Origin: Caldilineaceae bacterium SB0664_bin_27
GTDB taxonomy: Bacteria > Chloroflexota > Anaerolineae > Caldilineales > Caldilineaceae
Direction of reading: 5' to 3'
Length of the DNA stretch: 49,717 nucleotides
Assembly (NCBI GenBank): GCA_009838625.1
Contig: VXRG01000141.1
Coordinates: 26,427 to 76,143, forward strand
Part shown: in pieces, positions 27,199 through 36,199 of the stretch
Layout: each line of letters opens with the position of its first letter
How positions within the stretch are numbered: the stretch's first letter is position 1
Made by a program: the position numbers and the translations under genes
Notes under the pieces: model-generated
What the model saw: the letters and a program-made list of their open reading frames with translations, nothing else
Databases searched by the model: none
Told to the model about the DNA's origin: nothing

Positions 27199-27996
27199 AT
27201 GCAGGTAGTACAGCGCTATCCGGACAACATGTTCTGCTGGGTGGACTTGGCAACAACCGACCCGGCCGCGGCCAAGAAATTTTACAGCGGTCTGTTCGGT
27301 TGGGAGTATTTTGATGTCCCGACGGGGATGGGCTACCACTACTCATTGTGCCAGATTGAAGGGTATAACGTGGCTGGCCTGAGCAACCTGCCGCAGGAGA
27401 TGGCGGACCAGGGGATTCCGCCGATCTGGTCATCCTACATCAAGCACGACAACGTCGATGCGGTGGCGGAAAAAGCTGTTGCGGCCGGCGGAACGGTGGC
27501 GATGGAGGCCATGGATGTCATGGAGTCAGGGCGCATGATCGTGCTCCAGGACCCGACGGGCGCGATGGTTGGTCTGTGGCAGCCGAAAGAGCACATCGGC
27601 GCGCAGCTGGTCAACATGCCCAATGCACTTGTCTGGAATGAGCTTCAGACGAAGGATGTCGACACCGCGCGCAGTTTCTACGGGGAGGTTTTCGGCTGGG
27701 GCCATGACAGCGACCCAAACGGTTATCACCTCTTCAAGTTGGGCGAGCGCATGCAGGCCGGGATGCTGAAGATGGACGACTCCTGGGGGGAGGTTCCGCC
27801 CAATTGGGCGCCCTACTTCATGTCGGCGGATATCGAGAAGACCGCGGCCAAGGCGAAGGAGCTGGGCGGCGTCATTCATGTTCCGCCGACCCATACGGGC
27901 ACGGTCGGTCGATTTGCGGTGATCGGGGACCCGCAGGGCGGGGTCTTCACGTCGATGCAGTTTGACGGTCCGGTCGATCCGCCGCCTGGGTACTAG
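27199..27996 (+). CDS. Two-domain VOC (glyoxalase/dioxygenase-fold) protein
   Basis: A 265-aa protein made of two VOC beta-alpha-beta-beta-beta modules, about residues 8-125 and 138-257. The first has WVDLATTDPAAAKKFYSGLF, the second WNELQTKDVDTARSFYGEVF. Both end with the typical strand carrying a metal-ligand position (MIVLQDPTGAMVGLWQP; FAVIGDPQGGVFTSM). Family members include glyoxalase I, extradiol dioxygenases and resistance proteins. This fused form is common in actinobacteria and Chloroflexota, usually without known substrate. ATG 27199 follows AAGGGAGAG. It is isolated by its own upstream region and a terminator-like repeat downstream. Confidence 0.88.
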   Translation: MQVVQRYPDNMFCWVDLATTDPAAAKKFYSGLFGWEYFDVPTGMGYHYSLCQIEGYNVAGLSNLPQEMADQGIPPIWSSYIKHDNVDAVAEKAVAAGGTVAMEAMDVMESGRMIVLQDPTGAMVGLWQPKEHIGAQLVNMPNALVWNELQTKDVDTARSFYGEVFGWGHDSDPNGYHLFKLGERMQAGMLKMDDSWGEVPPNWAPYFMSADIEKTAAKAKELGGVIHVPPTHTGTVGRFAVIGDPQGGVFTSMQFDGPVDPPPGY

Positions 27997-28132
27997 GGGG
28001 TCGCGTTAGGCCGCCGTGTTCGACTCCCATGCGTATAACGGTTTGCGTACTACGTAGGTGGAGCGGGGCGTACTGATTTCGGAGAGAAACTGCTGTGGAT
28101 CAGGCTTTCACGGGGCCATGATCCGGGTGTGA

Positions 28133-28218
28133 GGAAGGGGGACTGCGCAACTGCGGCGGTCCCCCTTTTCTGTGTCTGCGGCGACGCGCCATGTGAGCGC
28201 GGCTTGGCTTCCCTGCAA
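28133..28218 (+). repeat. Dispersed intergenic repeat with terminator hairpin, copy A
   Basis: AAGGGGGAC (28135-28143), 15-nt loop, GTCCCCCTT (28159-28167), then TTTC. A shared trailer with ACGCGCCA and AGCGCGGCTT follows. The same order, stem and 15-nt loop recur at 31031-31118. Position and T tract fit a terminator for the VOC gene. Confidence 0.75.
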
Positions 28219-28285
28219 TCGAAGTCCTGGGAGATTGAACGCGGCATCAGTCCGTAGATGAAGTCAGACAGGTGAAACGTCTCGT

Positions 28286-28314
28286 AAGCGCCCGCGTGGA
28301 TGATGCGGGCGCTT
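28286..28314 (+). repeat. 10-bp perfect hairpin
   Basis: AAGCGCCCGC (28286-28295) and GCGGGCGCTT (28305-28314) with a 9-nt loop. No T tract follows; it may be a second terminator or structural element. Confidence 0.6.
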
Positions 28315-28476
28315 CGCTTGTTGCGCTCCCCCATTGACCAACAGAAACCTCCTCAGTTTCGCCCCCTATTTTTGGGTTGGTCTTGCCTTGCAAGAACCAA
28401 AATCCCAGTCTCAGAGGAACACCCTTTCACGCACTCATCAGACCTCTAAACCCTACTCCTTCGCTTTTTTAGGGTA

Positions 28477-28505
28477 TTGACAAAGCTGCCCTGGCCTGAT
28501 ACACT
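28477..28505 (+). promoter_or_regulatory. Sigma-70-type promoter for formaldehyde dehydrogenase-like gene
   Basis: TTGACA (28477-28482), 17-bp spacer, TACACT (28500-28505); leader about 55 nt. Confidence 0.7.
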
Positions 28506-28567
28506 CGGCGAATGAAGAGATTGACCGCTTAGATTTAATACTCCAAGAGGGCAAAGAGGAGGTCATT

Positions 28568-29719
28568 ATGAGAGCCGTCGTGTACCAGGGTCCGTTCAGC
28601 GTTGCCGTAGAGGAAGTTCCCGATCCCGAGATAAAACATCCGAATGACGTAATCGTCAAGATTACGTCGAGTTGCATCTGCGGCTCCGACCTGCACATGT
28701 ATGAAGGTCGAACTGCGGCCGAACCGGGCATCGTCTTCGGACACGAGAACATGGGCGTAGTCGAAGATGTCGGGTCCGCTGTGAAAACATTGTCCGTAGG
28801 CGACAGGGTCGTGATGCCGTTCAACGTCGGCTGCGGCTTCTGCAAGAACTGCCAGCGGGGGTTTACGGGATTCTGCCTCACGGTCAACCCTGGATTTGCC
28901 GGCGGCGCGTATGGATACGTGGCAATGGGACCATGGGTTGGCGGGCAAGCCGAGTACATTCAGGTGCCTTATGCGGACTTCAACTGTCTGCCTCTTCCGT
29001 CCGGGGATGCGTTCGAGTGGGATTTCTCTCTTCTGGCGGACATATTCCCCACGGGTTATCACGGCGCTGAGCTTGCCGACGTGAGTCCCGGTGAGAGCGT
29101 CGCCGTGTGGGGCGCGGGACCGGTCGGTCTGATGGCCACCTACAGCTGCATCATCAGAGGAGCGGCGGAGGTCTATACCATCGATCACGTGCAGGAACGG
29201 CTGGACACGGCCAGCGAGATTGGCGGTATTCCCATCAATTTTGATGAAGGCGACCCGGTCGAGCAGATCAGGGACATGCGCGGGGGCGACGGTGTGGACA
29301 AGACGATCGACGCCGTGGGCTATCAGGCCGCTGCGCAAGGATCGTCTGCCGCCGGAGGCGAGCAGACCGAGATTCCCAACATAGTCCTGAATCAGATGAT
29401 CGACCTGATCAATCCCACGGGGATCATGGGCATTCCGGGCCTGTATGTGCCATCCGACCCCGGTGGAGTGGACGAGGGCGCCAAGAGGGGCTCTCTGGCC
29501 ATCAACTTCGGGAAGCTCTTTGAGAAGGGTCTGAAGCTGGGGACGGGTCAATGCAACGTGAAGCAGTACAATGCCTACTTGCGCGACCTCATCATATCGG
29601 GCAAGGCCACTCCCAGCTTCGTTGTGTCCCACGAGGTGCCGCTGGACGACGCAGTCGACGCCTATCACAAGTTTGACCAGCGCATCGACGGGTACACCAA
29701 GGTCATCCTGAAACCTTAA
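28568..29719 (+). CDS. Zn-dependent dehydrogenase, glutathione-independent formaldehyde dehydrogenase type
   Basis: A 383-aa medium-chain dehydrogenase. Catalytic zinc ligands Cys38 and His59 (CICGSDLHMYEG, VFGHENMG) and the structural zinc cysteines 89, 92, 95 and 103 (VGCGFCKNC...GFC) are visible. The Rossmann motif is VWGAGPVGLMA, with Asp after the second strand (YTIDHVQER), favouring NAD. The long insertion near QAAAQGSSAAGGEQTE and the length match the Pseudomonas FdhA-like group, which oxidises formaldehyde without glutathione. Other aldehydes or polyols are possible. ATG 28568 follows GAGGAGGT. The beta-propeller gene lies 225 bp downstream, separated by a hairpin. Confidence 0.9.
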   Translation: MRAVVYQGPFSVAVEEVPDPEIKHPNDVIVKITSSCICGSDLHMYEGRTAAEPGIVFGHENMGVVEDVGSAVKTLSVGDRVVMPFNVGCGFCKNCQRGFTGFCLTVNPGFAGGAYGYVAMGPWVGGQAEYIQVPYADFNCLPLPSGDAFEWDFSLLADIFPTGYHGAELADVSPGESVAVWGAGPVGLMATYSCIIRGAAEVYTIDHVQERLDTASEIGGIPINFDEGDPVEQIRDMRGGDGVDKTIDAVGYQAAAQGSSAAGGEQTEIPNIVLNQMIDLINPTGIMGIPGLYVPSDPGGVDEGAKRGSLAINFGKLFEKGLKLGTGQCNVKQYNAYLRDLIISGKATPSFVVSHEVPLDDAVDAYHKFDQRIDGYTKVILKP

Positions 29720-29765
29720 ACGGAACGCGCCGGTTCGTTCCCGGGCAGCACGTACTTGGAGAATC

Positions 29766-29804
29766 GGGGGACGTGAGTGCGGCTTCACACCTACGCCGTC
29801 CCCC
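29766..29804 (+). terminator. GGGGGACG hairpin after dehydrogenase gene
   Basis: GGGGGACG (29766-29773) pairs perfectly with CGTCCCCC (29797-29804) around a 23-nt loop. It shares the stem sequence with the hairpins at 28135 and 31033 but not their flanks. No T tract follows. Confidence 0.5.
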
Positions 29805-29944
29805 GGCCCCAGTGTGATCACTCGTGCTGCAAAGCTTCTCCCTCCAGGCTCGAGAACGGCTCGCGCGCTTCAAGCGCAGGCAGATGCTGAAATATCTGCC
29901 CTTGGATTTCAACTACAAGATTGACAGGCACAGGAGGTTGTGTC

Positions 29945-30952
29945 ATGCGGGTAGGCAGCGAAGGACATTCATACGACTGGATCGACAATTGGGCCAAGCT
30001 TCCCGAAGGCGAAAGCTCACGTAAGGGATGGGCGCATCCGGGCATCGTTGTCACGGAATCGGGAAACGTTATGACCAGCCACCCCGGCGATCCGGAAGTG
30101 ATGACCTTCGACGGGGACGGCAACCTGATTTCCTCCTGGCGCGGCGACTTTGCCGAGGCGCATGGGATCACCCTCGTCAACGAGGACGGAGTCGAGTATC
30201 TGTGGATTGTGGACCACGGATCCAAGAATCACTATCTTCACGGCTACCAGAACCCGCCGGGCGTGGGCGAAGCGCCCGGTCAGGTATTCAAGACGACATT
30301 GGACGGTGAAGTGGTCATGAGGCTGGAGACGCCTCCCCTTCCCATTTACAAAGACAAACGCTACGCCCCCACAACCGTCGCGTTGAACGAGGAGCGCTTT
30401 GGTGGCAACGGCGACATCTGGGTGGGCGATGGGTACGGCGCGTACCAAGTCCACAGGTTCACGAAAGATGGCGAGTATGTCAGCAGCATCAACGGCGAGG
30501 AAGGGGCCGGGGCCTACAACTGCCCGCACGGCATCTTCTTTGATTATCGCAAGTCCGAGCCGGAGCTCTACGTGGCGGACAGGGCCAACGACCGCGTACA
30601 GGTCTACGACATGGAGGGTGGATTCAGGCGGATGTTTGGTGACGGCTTTCTGAACACGCCCAGTTGTTTCGCGACACATGGCGATCTGATGATCATTGCC
30701 GAGCTTCGCGCCCGCCTCGTGGTCACCGATATAAACGATAACCTGCTCACGTACCTCGGCGGCAACAAGCAGGTGTGCGACGTTGCGGGCTGGCCCAACA
30801 ATGTGAACGAATCGGGGCAGTCAGTACGCACGAGCCACCTGGAGACGGGCAAGTTCAACAGCCCTCACGGTTTGGCTGCGGACGCCAGCGGTAACCTGTA
30901 TGTGGCCGAATGGCTCATTGGGGGCAGGGTAACCAGACTGAATAGGGCCTGA
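29945..30952 (+). CDS. Beta-propeller (NHL/6-bladed) protein
   Basis: A 335-aa protein with recurrent propeller strands ending in Gly-Asn or Asp-Gly turns: GIVVTESGNVMTSHPGD, then VMTFDGDGNLISSW, NGDIWVGDGYGAYQVHRF, LYVADRANDRVQVYDMEGGF and SPHGLAADASGNLYVAEWL. The pattern fits NHL-repeat/SMP-30-like propellers such as peptidyl-alpha-hydroxyglycine lyase and gluconolactonase relatives. The conserved His in AHGIT, PHGIFF and SPHGLA may bind metal. No signal peptide is seen, suggesting a cytosolic protein. ATG 29945 is set by AGGAGGT six bases upstream; the frame starting at 29921 lacks this. Substrate unknown; the neighbourhood suggests carbohydrate or aldehyde catabolism. Confidence 0.82.
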   Translation: MRVGSEGHSYDWIDNWAKLPEGESSRKGWAHPGIVVTESGNVMTSHPGDPEVMTFDGDGNLISSWRGDFAEAHGITLVNEDGVEYLWIVDHGSKNHYLHGYQNPPGVGEAPGQVFKTTLDGEVVMRLETPPLPIYKDKRYAPTTVALNEERFGGNGDIWVGDGYGAYQVHRFTKDGEYVSSINGEEGAGAYNCPHGIFFDYRKSEPELYVADRANDRVQVYDMEGGFRRMFGDGFLNTPSCFATHGDLMIIAELRARLVVTDINDNLLTYLGGNKQVCDVAGWPNNVNESGQSVRTSHLETGKFNSPHGLAADASGNLYVAEWLIGGRVTRLNRA

Positions 30953-31030
30953 GCGCCCTGGGAACGCTTTGCGTCGCCGCCTGACAAACGAGAGTAAGCC
31001 ACACGTCCTGCCGGAATTCCAGCACTGTGG

Positions 31031-31118
31031 CAAAGGGGGACTGCACGGTTGTGGCGGTCCCCCTTCTTTGTTTCTGAGGTTACGCGCCAAGTTAGCGCGG
31101 CTTTTCCCCTCTTTCCAA
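31031..31118 (+). repeat. Dispersed intergenic repeat with terminator hairpin, copy B
   Basis: AAGGGGGAC (31033-31041), 15-nt loop, GTCCCCCTT (31057-31065), CTTTG. The trailer with ACGCGCCA and AGCGCGGCTT matches copy A at 28133-28218. A possible -10 (TATAGT) for the next gene follows at about 31126. Confidence 0.75.
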
Positions 31119-31193
31119 TCCCTGCTATAGTATCCCGGACAGCGCAGACCGCTTAGCGCGGCCGCGCGACCACTCTGAAGACCCTGTCATACC

Positions 31194-32363
31194 ATGCACC
31201 AGGAAACAGACGGAATGTCCTCTTACTCGATGCTCGGCGCCTACGGCTCGTGGGCAGCTGCTCTGGCCAATGAAGGCCCCAACTTTCTCTCTTTTCGCCA
31301 TACCCATTGGATTGAGCCGGCAGCCTGGCGGCCGGCAGCGCGGCAGAGATTTCGCGAGCGGGTGGCGATGCCGGACACGGAGGGCGCGGAGGAGTGCCGG
31401 ACCGAACGCCGGTACGAGTATGACGGGTTGCAGGTGGAGGAACTCTCGTGGCAGTTGCCGTACGGCCCGCGTACGGAGGCGGTGCTGTTGAAGCCGGCGG
31501 GTGCACGCGGTCCGCTGCCCGGGGTACTGGCGTTGCACGACCACGGCGGCCATAAGTTCCACGGCTGGCAGAAGATCACGCGAACGGACAGTGAGCAGAA
31601 TGCGGTCAACATCGACCACCAGGCGCGCGCGTACGGCGGTGCGCCGTGGGCCAATCGTCTGGCCCAGCGCGGTTATGCGGTACTGGTGCCCGATGCTTTC
31701 GCATTCGGCAGCCGCCGCGTCCGCATCGCCGATCTGCCTGCGGCGATTCGCGACGGCATGGATGAGCAGGAGTCGGAGGATCCGAGTTACATCACGGCCT
31801 ACAACCGCTGGGCTGGCGGTCACGAGTCGACCCTGGCGAAGTCGTTGCTCAGCGCGGGGACGACGTGGGCGGGGGTGTGGCTGGCCGAGGATGTACATGC
31901 GCTCGGCGTGCTGTGCGGGCGCGATGACGTGGACGCTGAGCGGGTGGGCATCGGCGGGCTGTCGGGCGGGGGCCTGCGCACGGTCTACCTGGCCGGGTTG
32001 GATGACCGGGTGCGCTGCGCGGTCTGTGTGGGCATGATGACGACGTGGCGGGATTTCCTGCTGAACAAGAGCCATACGCATACCTGGATGATCTACGTGC
32101 CGCACCTGGCGACCGAGATGGACTACCCGGACATACTGGGGATGCGGGCGCCGTTGCCGACGATGGTCCAGAACAATACGGAAGACCCGCTATTCACGCT
32201 GGCGGAGATGAGGCGGGCTGACGTGATGCTGAGGCAGGTGTACGAGAAGGCGGACGCAGGCGACCGCTACAGTTGCTCGTTTTATGGTGGCGAGCACAAA
32301 TTCGACATTGCAATGCAGGAGGATGCGTTCGACTGGTTCGACCGCTGGCTGGCGGAGTCCTGA
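31194..32363 (+). CDS. Alpha/beta hydrolase (dienelactone hydrolase/acetyl xylan esterase-like)
   Basis: A 389-aa serine hydrolase. The core begins with LPGVLALHDHGGHKFHGW, the oxyanion region. The nucleophile elbow is GIGGLSGGG (Ser257), followed by probable Asp331 (NNTEDPLF) and His368 (YGGEHKFD). The ~90-residue N-terminal cap contains HTHWIEPAAWRP. A large insertion after the first strands (KITRTDSEQNAVNIDHQARAYG) is typical of the dienelactone-hydrolase-like or acetyl-esterase enzymes found in polysaccharide-degradation loci. ATG 31194 or ATG 31215 may be the start; neither has a strong ribosome site. It precedes the PHP-domain gene by 79 bp, in a run of same-strand catabolic genes. Confidence 0.85.
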   Translation: MHQETDGMSSYSMLGAYGSWAAALANEGPNFLSFRHTHWIEPAAWRPAARQRFRERVAMPDTEGAEECRTERRYEYDGLQVEELSWQLPYGPRTEAVLLKPAGARGPLPGVLALHDHGGHKFHGWQKITRTDSEQNAVNIDHQARAYGGAPWANRLAQRGYAVLVPDAFAFGSRRVRIADLPAAIRDGMDEQESEDPSYITAYNRWAGGHESTLAKSLLSAGTTWAGVWLAEDVHALGVLCGRDDVDAERVGIGGLSGGGLRTVYLAGLDDRVRCAVCVGMMTTWRDFLLNKSHTHTWMIYVPHLATEMDYPDILGMRAPLPTMVQNNTEDPLFTLAEMRRADVMLRQVYEKADAGDRYSCSFYGGEHKFDIAMQEDAFDWFDRWLAES

Positions 32364-32442
32364 CACACCTGGAGTTGAAAAGAGTATACAGACGAGACAG
32401 CTGCATCAACCGCCGCGAGGCGCGGCAGAAATGGAGAGTCCC

Positions 32443-35013
32443 ATGAATCCAATCTCCCCACATTTCACGCCCGTTGATCTGTCGAAATCCTTCAATGCCG
32501 AACGCGCCGGGCTTCCGGAATCATTGCGCGTGCCCTCCTTGGTCGAGGACAGGACGGGGTCGACAGATTTCAACGGCGTACCGTTCCTGCTCGGTGGATT
32601 CGAAGGCCCTGCCGTCATTTTGCTTGACAAGGAACCGGTGACGGTCGAACTGGAAGGGGAGCGCGCCACCTACGCGGTTTTTCTGCATGCCGTAGCCGAC
32701 CGCGTCACCAATTATCTCGACGGTTTTGCCGACTTCGCGCAGGACGGAAACGAACTGGGCGATCACGTCTCCTCCTATACATTCGAGTACAAAGACGGCA
32801 GCCGGCACGAGACGCCGGTACGGCGCCGATTTGCAATTCAGCAGAGCCGCGTCGTATGGGGAGGCAGCCCCTTCGAGACGGTGCCGGCGGCGAAGGCGAC
32901 CGTCTTCAACGCGGCGACCGAGGAAATCCAGCTGGGGCGGGTTCCAACCACGGATTACGGTCGCGGCGAAACGCGCACCAGTTCCGGGCGCGATCAGATG
33001 GAAGAGAAGATGTGGCTGTACGCGCTGGAGAACCCGCATCCGGACAAGCCGCTCCGCCGTCTGGTTCTGCAGCCGCGCAACGAGGGGTCGACCGTCTACG
33101 CCATCAGCCTCACAAATTTGGCGGAGCACCCGCTGCGCCCCGGTGTGCGCCGCAAGCTGCGGCTGACACTGCCGGAAGGTGTCGAGTTCAATGCCATCGG
33201 CGAATACGAGGACTTGGCTATCGACCTGGGCTATGTGATGTCGGCCCGAGCCGCATTCGACTACGACAGCGGCCGCTGGATGGGTGATGAGGCGAACGTC
33301 CAGCCCGCGGTCTCGCAGCGGGACCTGATCATCGAGTACAGCGCGCATCCGCAGGCCTGGCTGCACGTGGGCGTGGACAGTGACGAGCCCATCGTCTATG
33401 ACCTTTCGCAACTCGAAAACGGCCAGGCATCAGACACCATTGTCGGCGTGGCGCCGGCCCACCGGCTGGTCGACGTGCGCGTGGTGCAGAAGGGGACGAA
33501 CAACCTGGTGCCTGTGCGCATTCATTTCCACGGCGAGCACGGCGAGTATCTGCCGCCGCGCGGGCGCCATCGCAAAGTGAACCCGCACTGGTTTGAGGAC
33601 AACTACGGTGAGTTCGTCAACGGGCGCAACCAGTACAGCTATATCGACGGCCATTGCGAGGTGGATATGCCGCTGGGCGACGTCTTCGTGGAAATCACGA
33701 AGGGCTATGAGACGGCGCCGGTGCGGAAGCAGGTCACGATCTCGGATGACACAGATGAACTGGTATTCGAGTTGGAACGGGTGCTGCCGTGGCGGGAGAA
33801 GGGTTGGGTGACTGCGGATACCCACGTTCACTTTCTGAGCCCGTCGACGGCGCTGCTGGAAGGCCAGGCTGAGGACGTGCACGTGGTCAATCTGCTGGCG
33901 AGCCAGTGGGGCGAGATGTTCAGCAACGTCAGCGACTTTGATGGCAGGACCACGCTGGGCGCGCGTGAGTTCGGTGGCGACGGCGAGTTTCTGGTGCGGG
34001 TCGGAACCGAGAACCGCATGCAGATTCTGGGTCACATTTCACTTCTGGGCTACAACGGCAAGATGATCCACCCGCTGTGCAGCGGCGGCCCGTCTGAATC
34101 GGCCTTGGGCGATCCCCAGGAGGTGGTAATGGCCGAATGGGCGCAGAAGTGTATCGACCAGGGCGGGCTGGTCGTGATGCCGCACGCGCCGAACCCGCAA
34201 CTGGAGCGGGCCGCGGATATCGTTCTCGGCCTGATCCATGCCATCGAGATGATGACTTTCAACCCCTGTGAGCGGGAGCTCAACCCCTATGGTATCGCGG
34301 ACTGGTACCGCTACCTGAACCTGGGTTACCAGCTGCCGATCGTGGGCGGCTCGGACAAGATGGCCGCCTCGTCACAGCTGGGTGGCGTGCGAACCTACGC
34401 GCATTTGGGGGAGCGAGAGTTCACGTACGAGAACTGGATGGCGGCGGTGCAGGCGGGCAATACGTTCATGACGATCGGTCCGCTGGCGGAGTTGTCGGTT
34501 GAGGGCGTCGCTCCGGGCGGGCAGGTGCAGCTGCCAGCCGGCGGCGGGAGCGTGGGCGTCGACTGGCGGGTTGAGTCGGTGCAGGTTCCGATCGAGCAGG
34601 TGGAGGTCGTACAGGGCGGGCTGGTGGTTGACCAGGTTGACGTCCAGGGCAAGTACAGCGCCTCGGGAACCCTGCAGGTTGCGGTTACGTCTTCGTCGTG
34701 GATAGCGCTGCGTGTGCGCGGCAGTTATACCGGCGAGGAGGGCGAGATTGCGGCCCATACAAGCGCAGTGCAGACGTTGGTTGTGGACAGCCCGTTGTTC
34801 AACGAGCCGGACGCGTCGGCGGTGTTGGAGCAGATCGAAGGCGCGATTGCCTATGTGGACACGATCGCCCCCCGGCCGAACGCGCAGCGTTTCAGGGAGA
34901 TGCGGGCTGTGTTGGAGGCGGCCCACAACCGTCTGCACCAGCGCATGCACGCGCACGGCGTTTACCACGAGCATACGCCGGTTCACGGGCATGAGGACGA
35001 CAGTGGTCAGTAG
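32443..35013 (+). CDS. CehA/McbA-type PHP-domain metallohydrolase
   Basis: An 856-aa protein. ATG 32443 follows GGAGAG; ATG 32431 is a close alternative. The N-terminal ~450 residues are beta-rich with several jelly-roll-like segments (LVPVRIHFHGEHGEYLPPRG). The C-terminal part is a PHP-like hydrolase: GWVTADTHVHFLSPSTA (metal-binding THVH, about residue 460), EDVHVVNLLASQWGE, ISLLGYNGKMIHPLC, GGLVVMPHAPNPQLE and LPIVGGSDKMAAS. The pattern is that of CehA (carbaryl hydrolase)/McbA-like proteins, a broad family of metal-dependent hydrolases whose natural substrates are mostly unknown. A His-rich C-terminal tail (HQRMHAHGVYHEH) may bind metal. The stop lies in a GTCAGTAGTC-type low-complexity tract. 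Confidence 0.85.
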   Translation: MNPISPHFTPVDLSKSFNAERAGLPESLRVPSLVEDRTGSTDFNGVPFLLGGFEGPAVILLDKEPVTVELEGERATYAVFLHAVADRVTNYLDGFADFAQDGNELGDHVSSYTFEYKDGSRHETPVRRRFAIQQSRVVWGGSPFETVPAAKATVFNAATEEIQLGRVPTTDYGRGETRTSSGRDQMEEKMWLYALENPHPDKPLRRLVLQPRNEGSTVYAISLTNLAEHPLRPGVRRKLRLTLPEGVEFNAIGEYEDLAIDLGYVMSARAAFDYDSGRWMGDEANVQPAVSQRDLIIEYSAHPQAWLHVGVDSDEPIVYDLSQLENGQASDTIVGVAPAHRLVDVRVVQKGTNNLVPVRIHFHGEHGEYLPPRGRHRKVNPHWFEDNYGEFVNGRNQYSYIDGHCEVDMPLGDVFVEITKGYETAPVRKQVTISDDTDELVFELERVLPWREKGWVTADTHVHFLSPSTALLEGQAEDVHVVNLLASQWGEMFSNVSDFDGRTTLGAREFGGDGEFLVRVGTENRMQILGHISLLGYNGKMIHPLCSGGPSESALGDPQEVVMAEWAQKCIDQGGLVVMPHAPNPQLERAADIVLGLIHAIEMMTFNPCERELNPYGIADWYRYLNLGYQLPIVGGSDKMAASSQLGGVRTYAHLGEREFTYENWMAAVQAGNTFMTIGPLAELSVEGVAPGGQVQLPAGGGSVGVDWRVESVQVPIEQVEVVQGGLVVDQVDVQGKYSASGTLQVAVTSSSWIALRVRGSYTGEEGEIAAHTSAVQTLVVDSPLFNEPDASAVLEQIEGAIAYVDTIAPRPNAQRFREMRAVLEAAHNRLHQRMHAHGVYHEHTPVHGHEDDSGQ

Positions 35014-35187
35014 TCGGTAGTCAATTGTCAGTGAAGACTCTCATAGGTGATCTTGGACTCGTGATGGGCAATTGACGGCGCACCCGGCGGGGGACGGGAT
35101 TCTTCAGTCGTGGGACGCGCGTGTTTGGGGCCTGGTGACAGGTCGGAGTTTTTGTGGATATTCCAGACGAGTGATGAGGACGGAGAC

Positions 35188-36177
35188 ATGGCAAAGATTC
35201 GCTGGGGGATCGTCGGTTGCGGGGACGTGTGCGAGGTCAAGAGCGGGCCTGGGCTGTACAAGGCCGAGAACTCGGCGCTGACGGCGGTGATGAGGCGCAA
35301 TGGGGAGCTTGCGGCCGACTTTGCGCGGCGCCATGAAGTGGCCCGCTGGTACGACGACGGCGACAGGCTGATCAATGACCCGGAGGTAGACGCGGTCTAT
35401 GTGGCGACGCCGCCTGACACGCACATGGCGTATACGTGCAAGGCGGCCGCAGCGGGCAAGCCGGTCTACGTGGAGAAGCCGATGGCGCGCACGTACGAAG
35501 AGTGCCAGACGATGATCCGGGCCTGCGAAGAGGCCGGCGTTCCTCTGTGGGTCGGCTATTACCGCCGGCGCCTGCCGAAGTTCCTGAAAGTACAGGAACT
35601 TATCGACCAGGGCGCGATCGGGGTGGTGCGATCGGCCCTGGTCCGCTACTACCAGCCGGCCAGGCCGGCCGATGCGTTCCCGGACCAGCGGGGGTGGCGG
35701 GTCGATCCGGAAGTCGCGGGCGCAGGGCTCTTTCTGGACCTGGGCTCGCACATGCTGGATCTCCTTGACTATCTGCTCGGCCCCATCAGCCGCGTGCAAG
35801 GGTTCGCGGCCAATCAGGCAGGGCTTTACGACGCCGAGGACGTCGTGAGCGGCAGCTTCACGTTTGAATCGGGCGTGCAGGGAACGGGGACCTGGATGTT
35901 CTCCGGCTTTGAAAACCTTGACTGGACGGAGATTGAAGGCACGAAGGGACGCATCGGCTACGTCTGTTTCGATGCCAGCCCGATCGCTCTGACGACGAGC
36001 GCCGGGACCGAGGAGATCCCCGTCACGCAGCCGGACCACGTGCATCAACCGCTGATTCAGACGATTGTTGACGAGTTGAACGGACACGGGCAGTGTCCCA
36101 GCACGGGCGTCAGCGGTGCGCGTACGTCTTGGGTGATGGACCAGATGCTGGCGGAGTATCGGCAGAAAAATTATTGA
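35188..36177 (+). CDS. Gfo/Idh/MocA family oxidoreductase
   Basis: A 329-aa NAD(P)-dependent sugar or inositol dehydrogenase-type enzyme. The Rossmann start is KIRWGIVGCGDVCEV (GxGxxx), then VDAVYVATPPDTHMAY and the signature KPVYVEKPMARTYEEC with catalytic-region Lys97. The C-terminal half carries the family's beta-sheet with GLFLDLGSHMLDLLDYLLGP, whose His is the usual substrate-binding position. ATG 35188 follows GGAG; the frame extends to 35110 without support. galM follows after 22 bp, strongly indicating one operon and a role in sugar oxidation. The exact sugar is unknown. Confidence 0.92.
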   Translation: MAKIRWGIVGCGDVCEVKSGPGLYKAENSALTAVMRRNGELAADFARRHEVARWYDDGDRLINDPEVDAVYVATPPDTHMAYTCKAAAAGKPVYVEKPMARTYEECQTMIRACEEAGVPLWVGYYRRRLPKFLKVQELIDQGAIGVVRSALVRYYQPARPADAFPDQRGWRVDPEVAGAGLFLDLGSHMLDLLDYLLGPISRVQGFAANQAGLYDAEDVVSGSFTFESGVQGTGTWMFSGFENLDWTEIEGTKGRIGYVCFDASPIALTTSAGTEEIPVTQPDHVHQPLIQTIVDELNGHGQCPSTGVSGARTSWVMDQMLAEYRQKNY

Positions 36178-36199
36178 TAAATCTAACGGATAGCGACAT

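Larger units (their letters stand above)
27997..28567. other. Intergenic region with two hairpins and ADH promoter
   Basis: 571 bp without a gene. It holds GGATCA/TGATCC (28097-28124 area), the dispersed repeat at 28133-28218, a 10-bp hairpin at 28286-28314 and the promoter at 28477-28505. Confidence 0.55.

Noticed and set aside
28535..29821. 428-codon minus-strand frame opposite the dehydrogenase gene
   Set aside because: Shadow of a clearly conserved zinc dehydrogenase; it covers the promoter and ribosome site of that gene.
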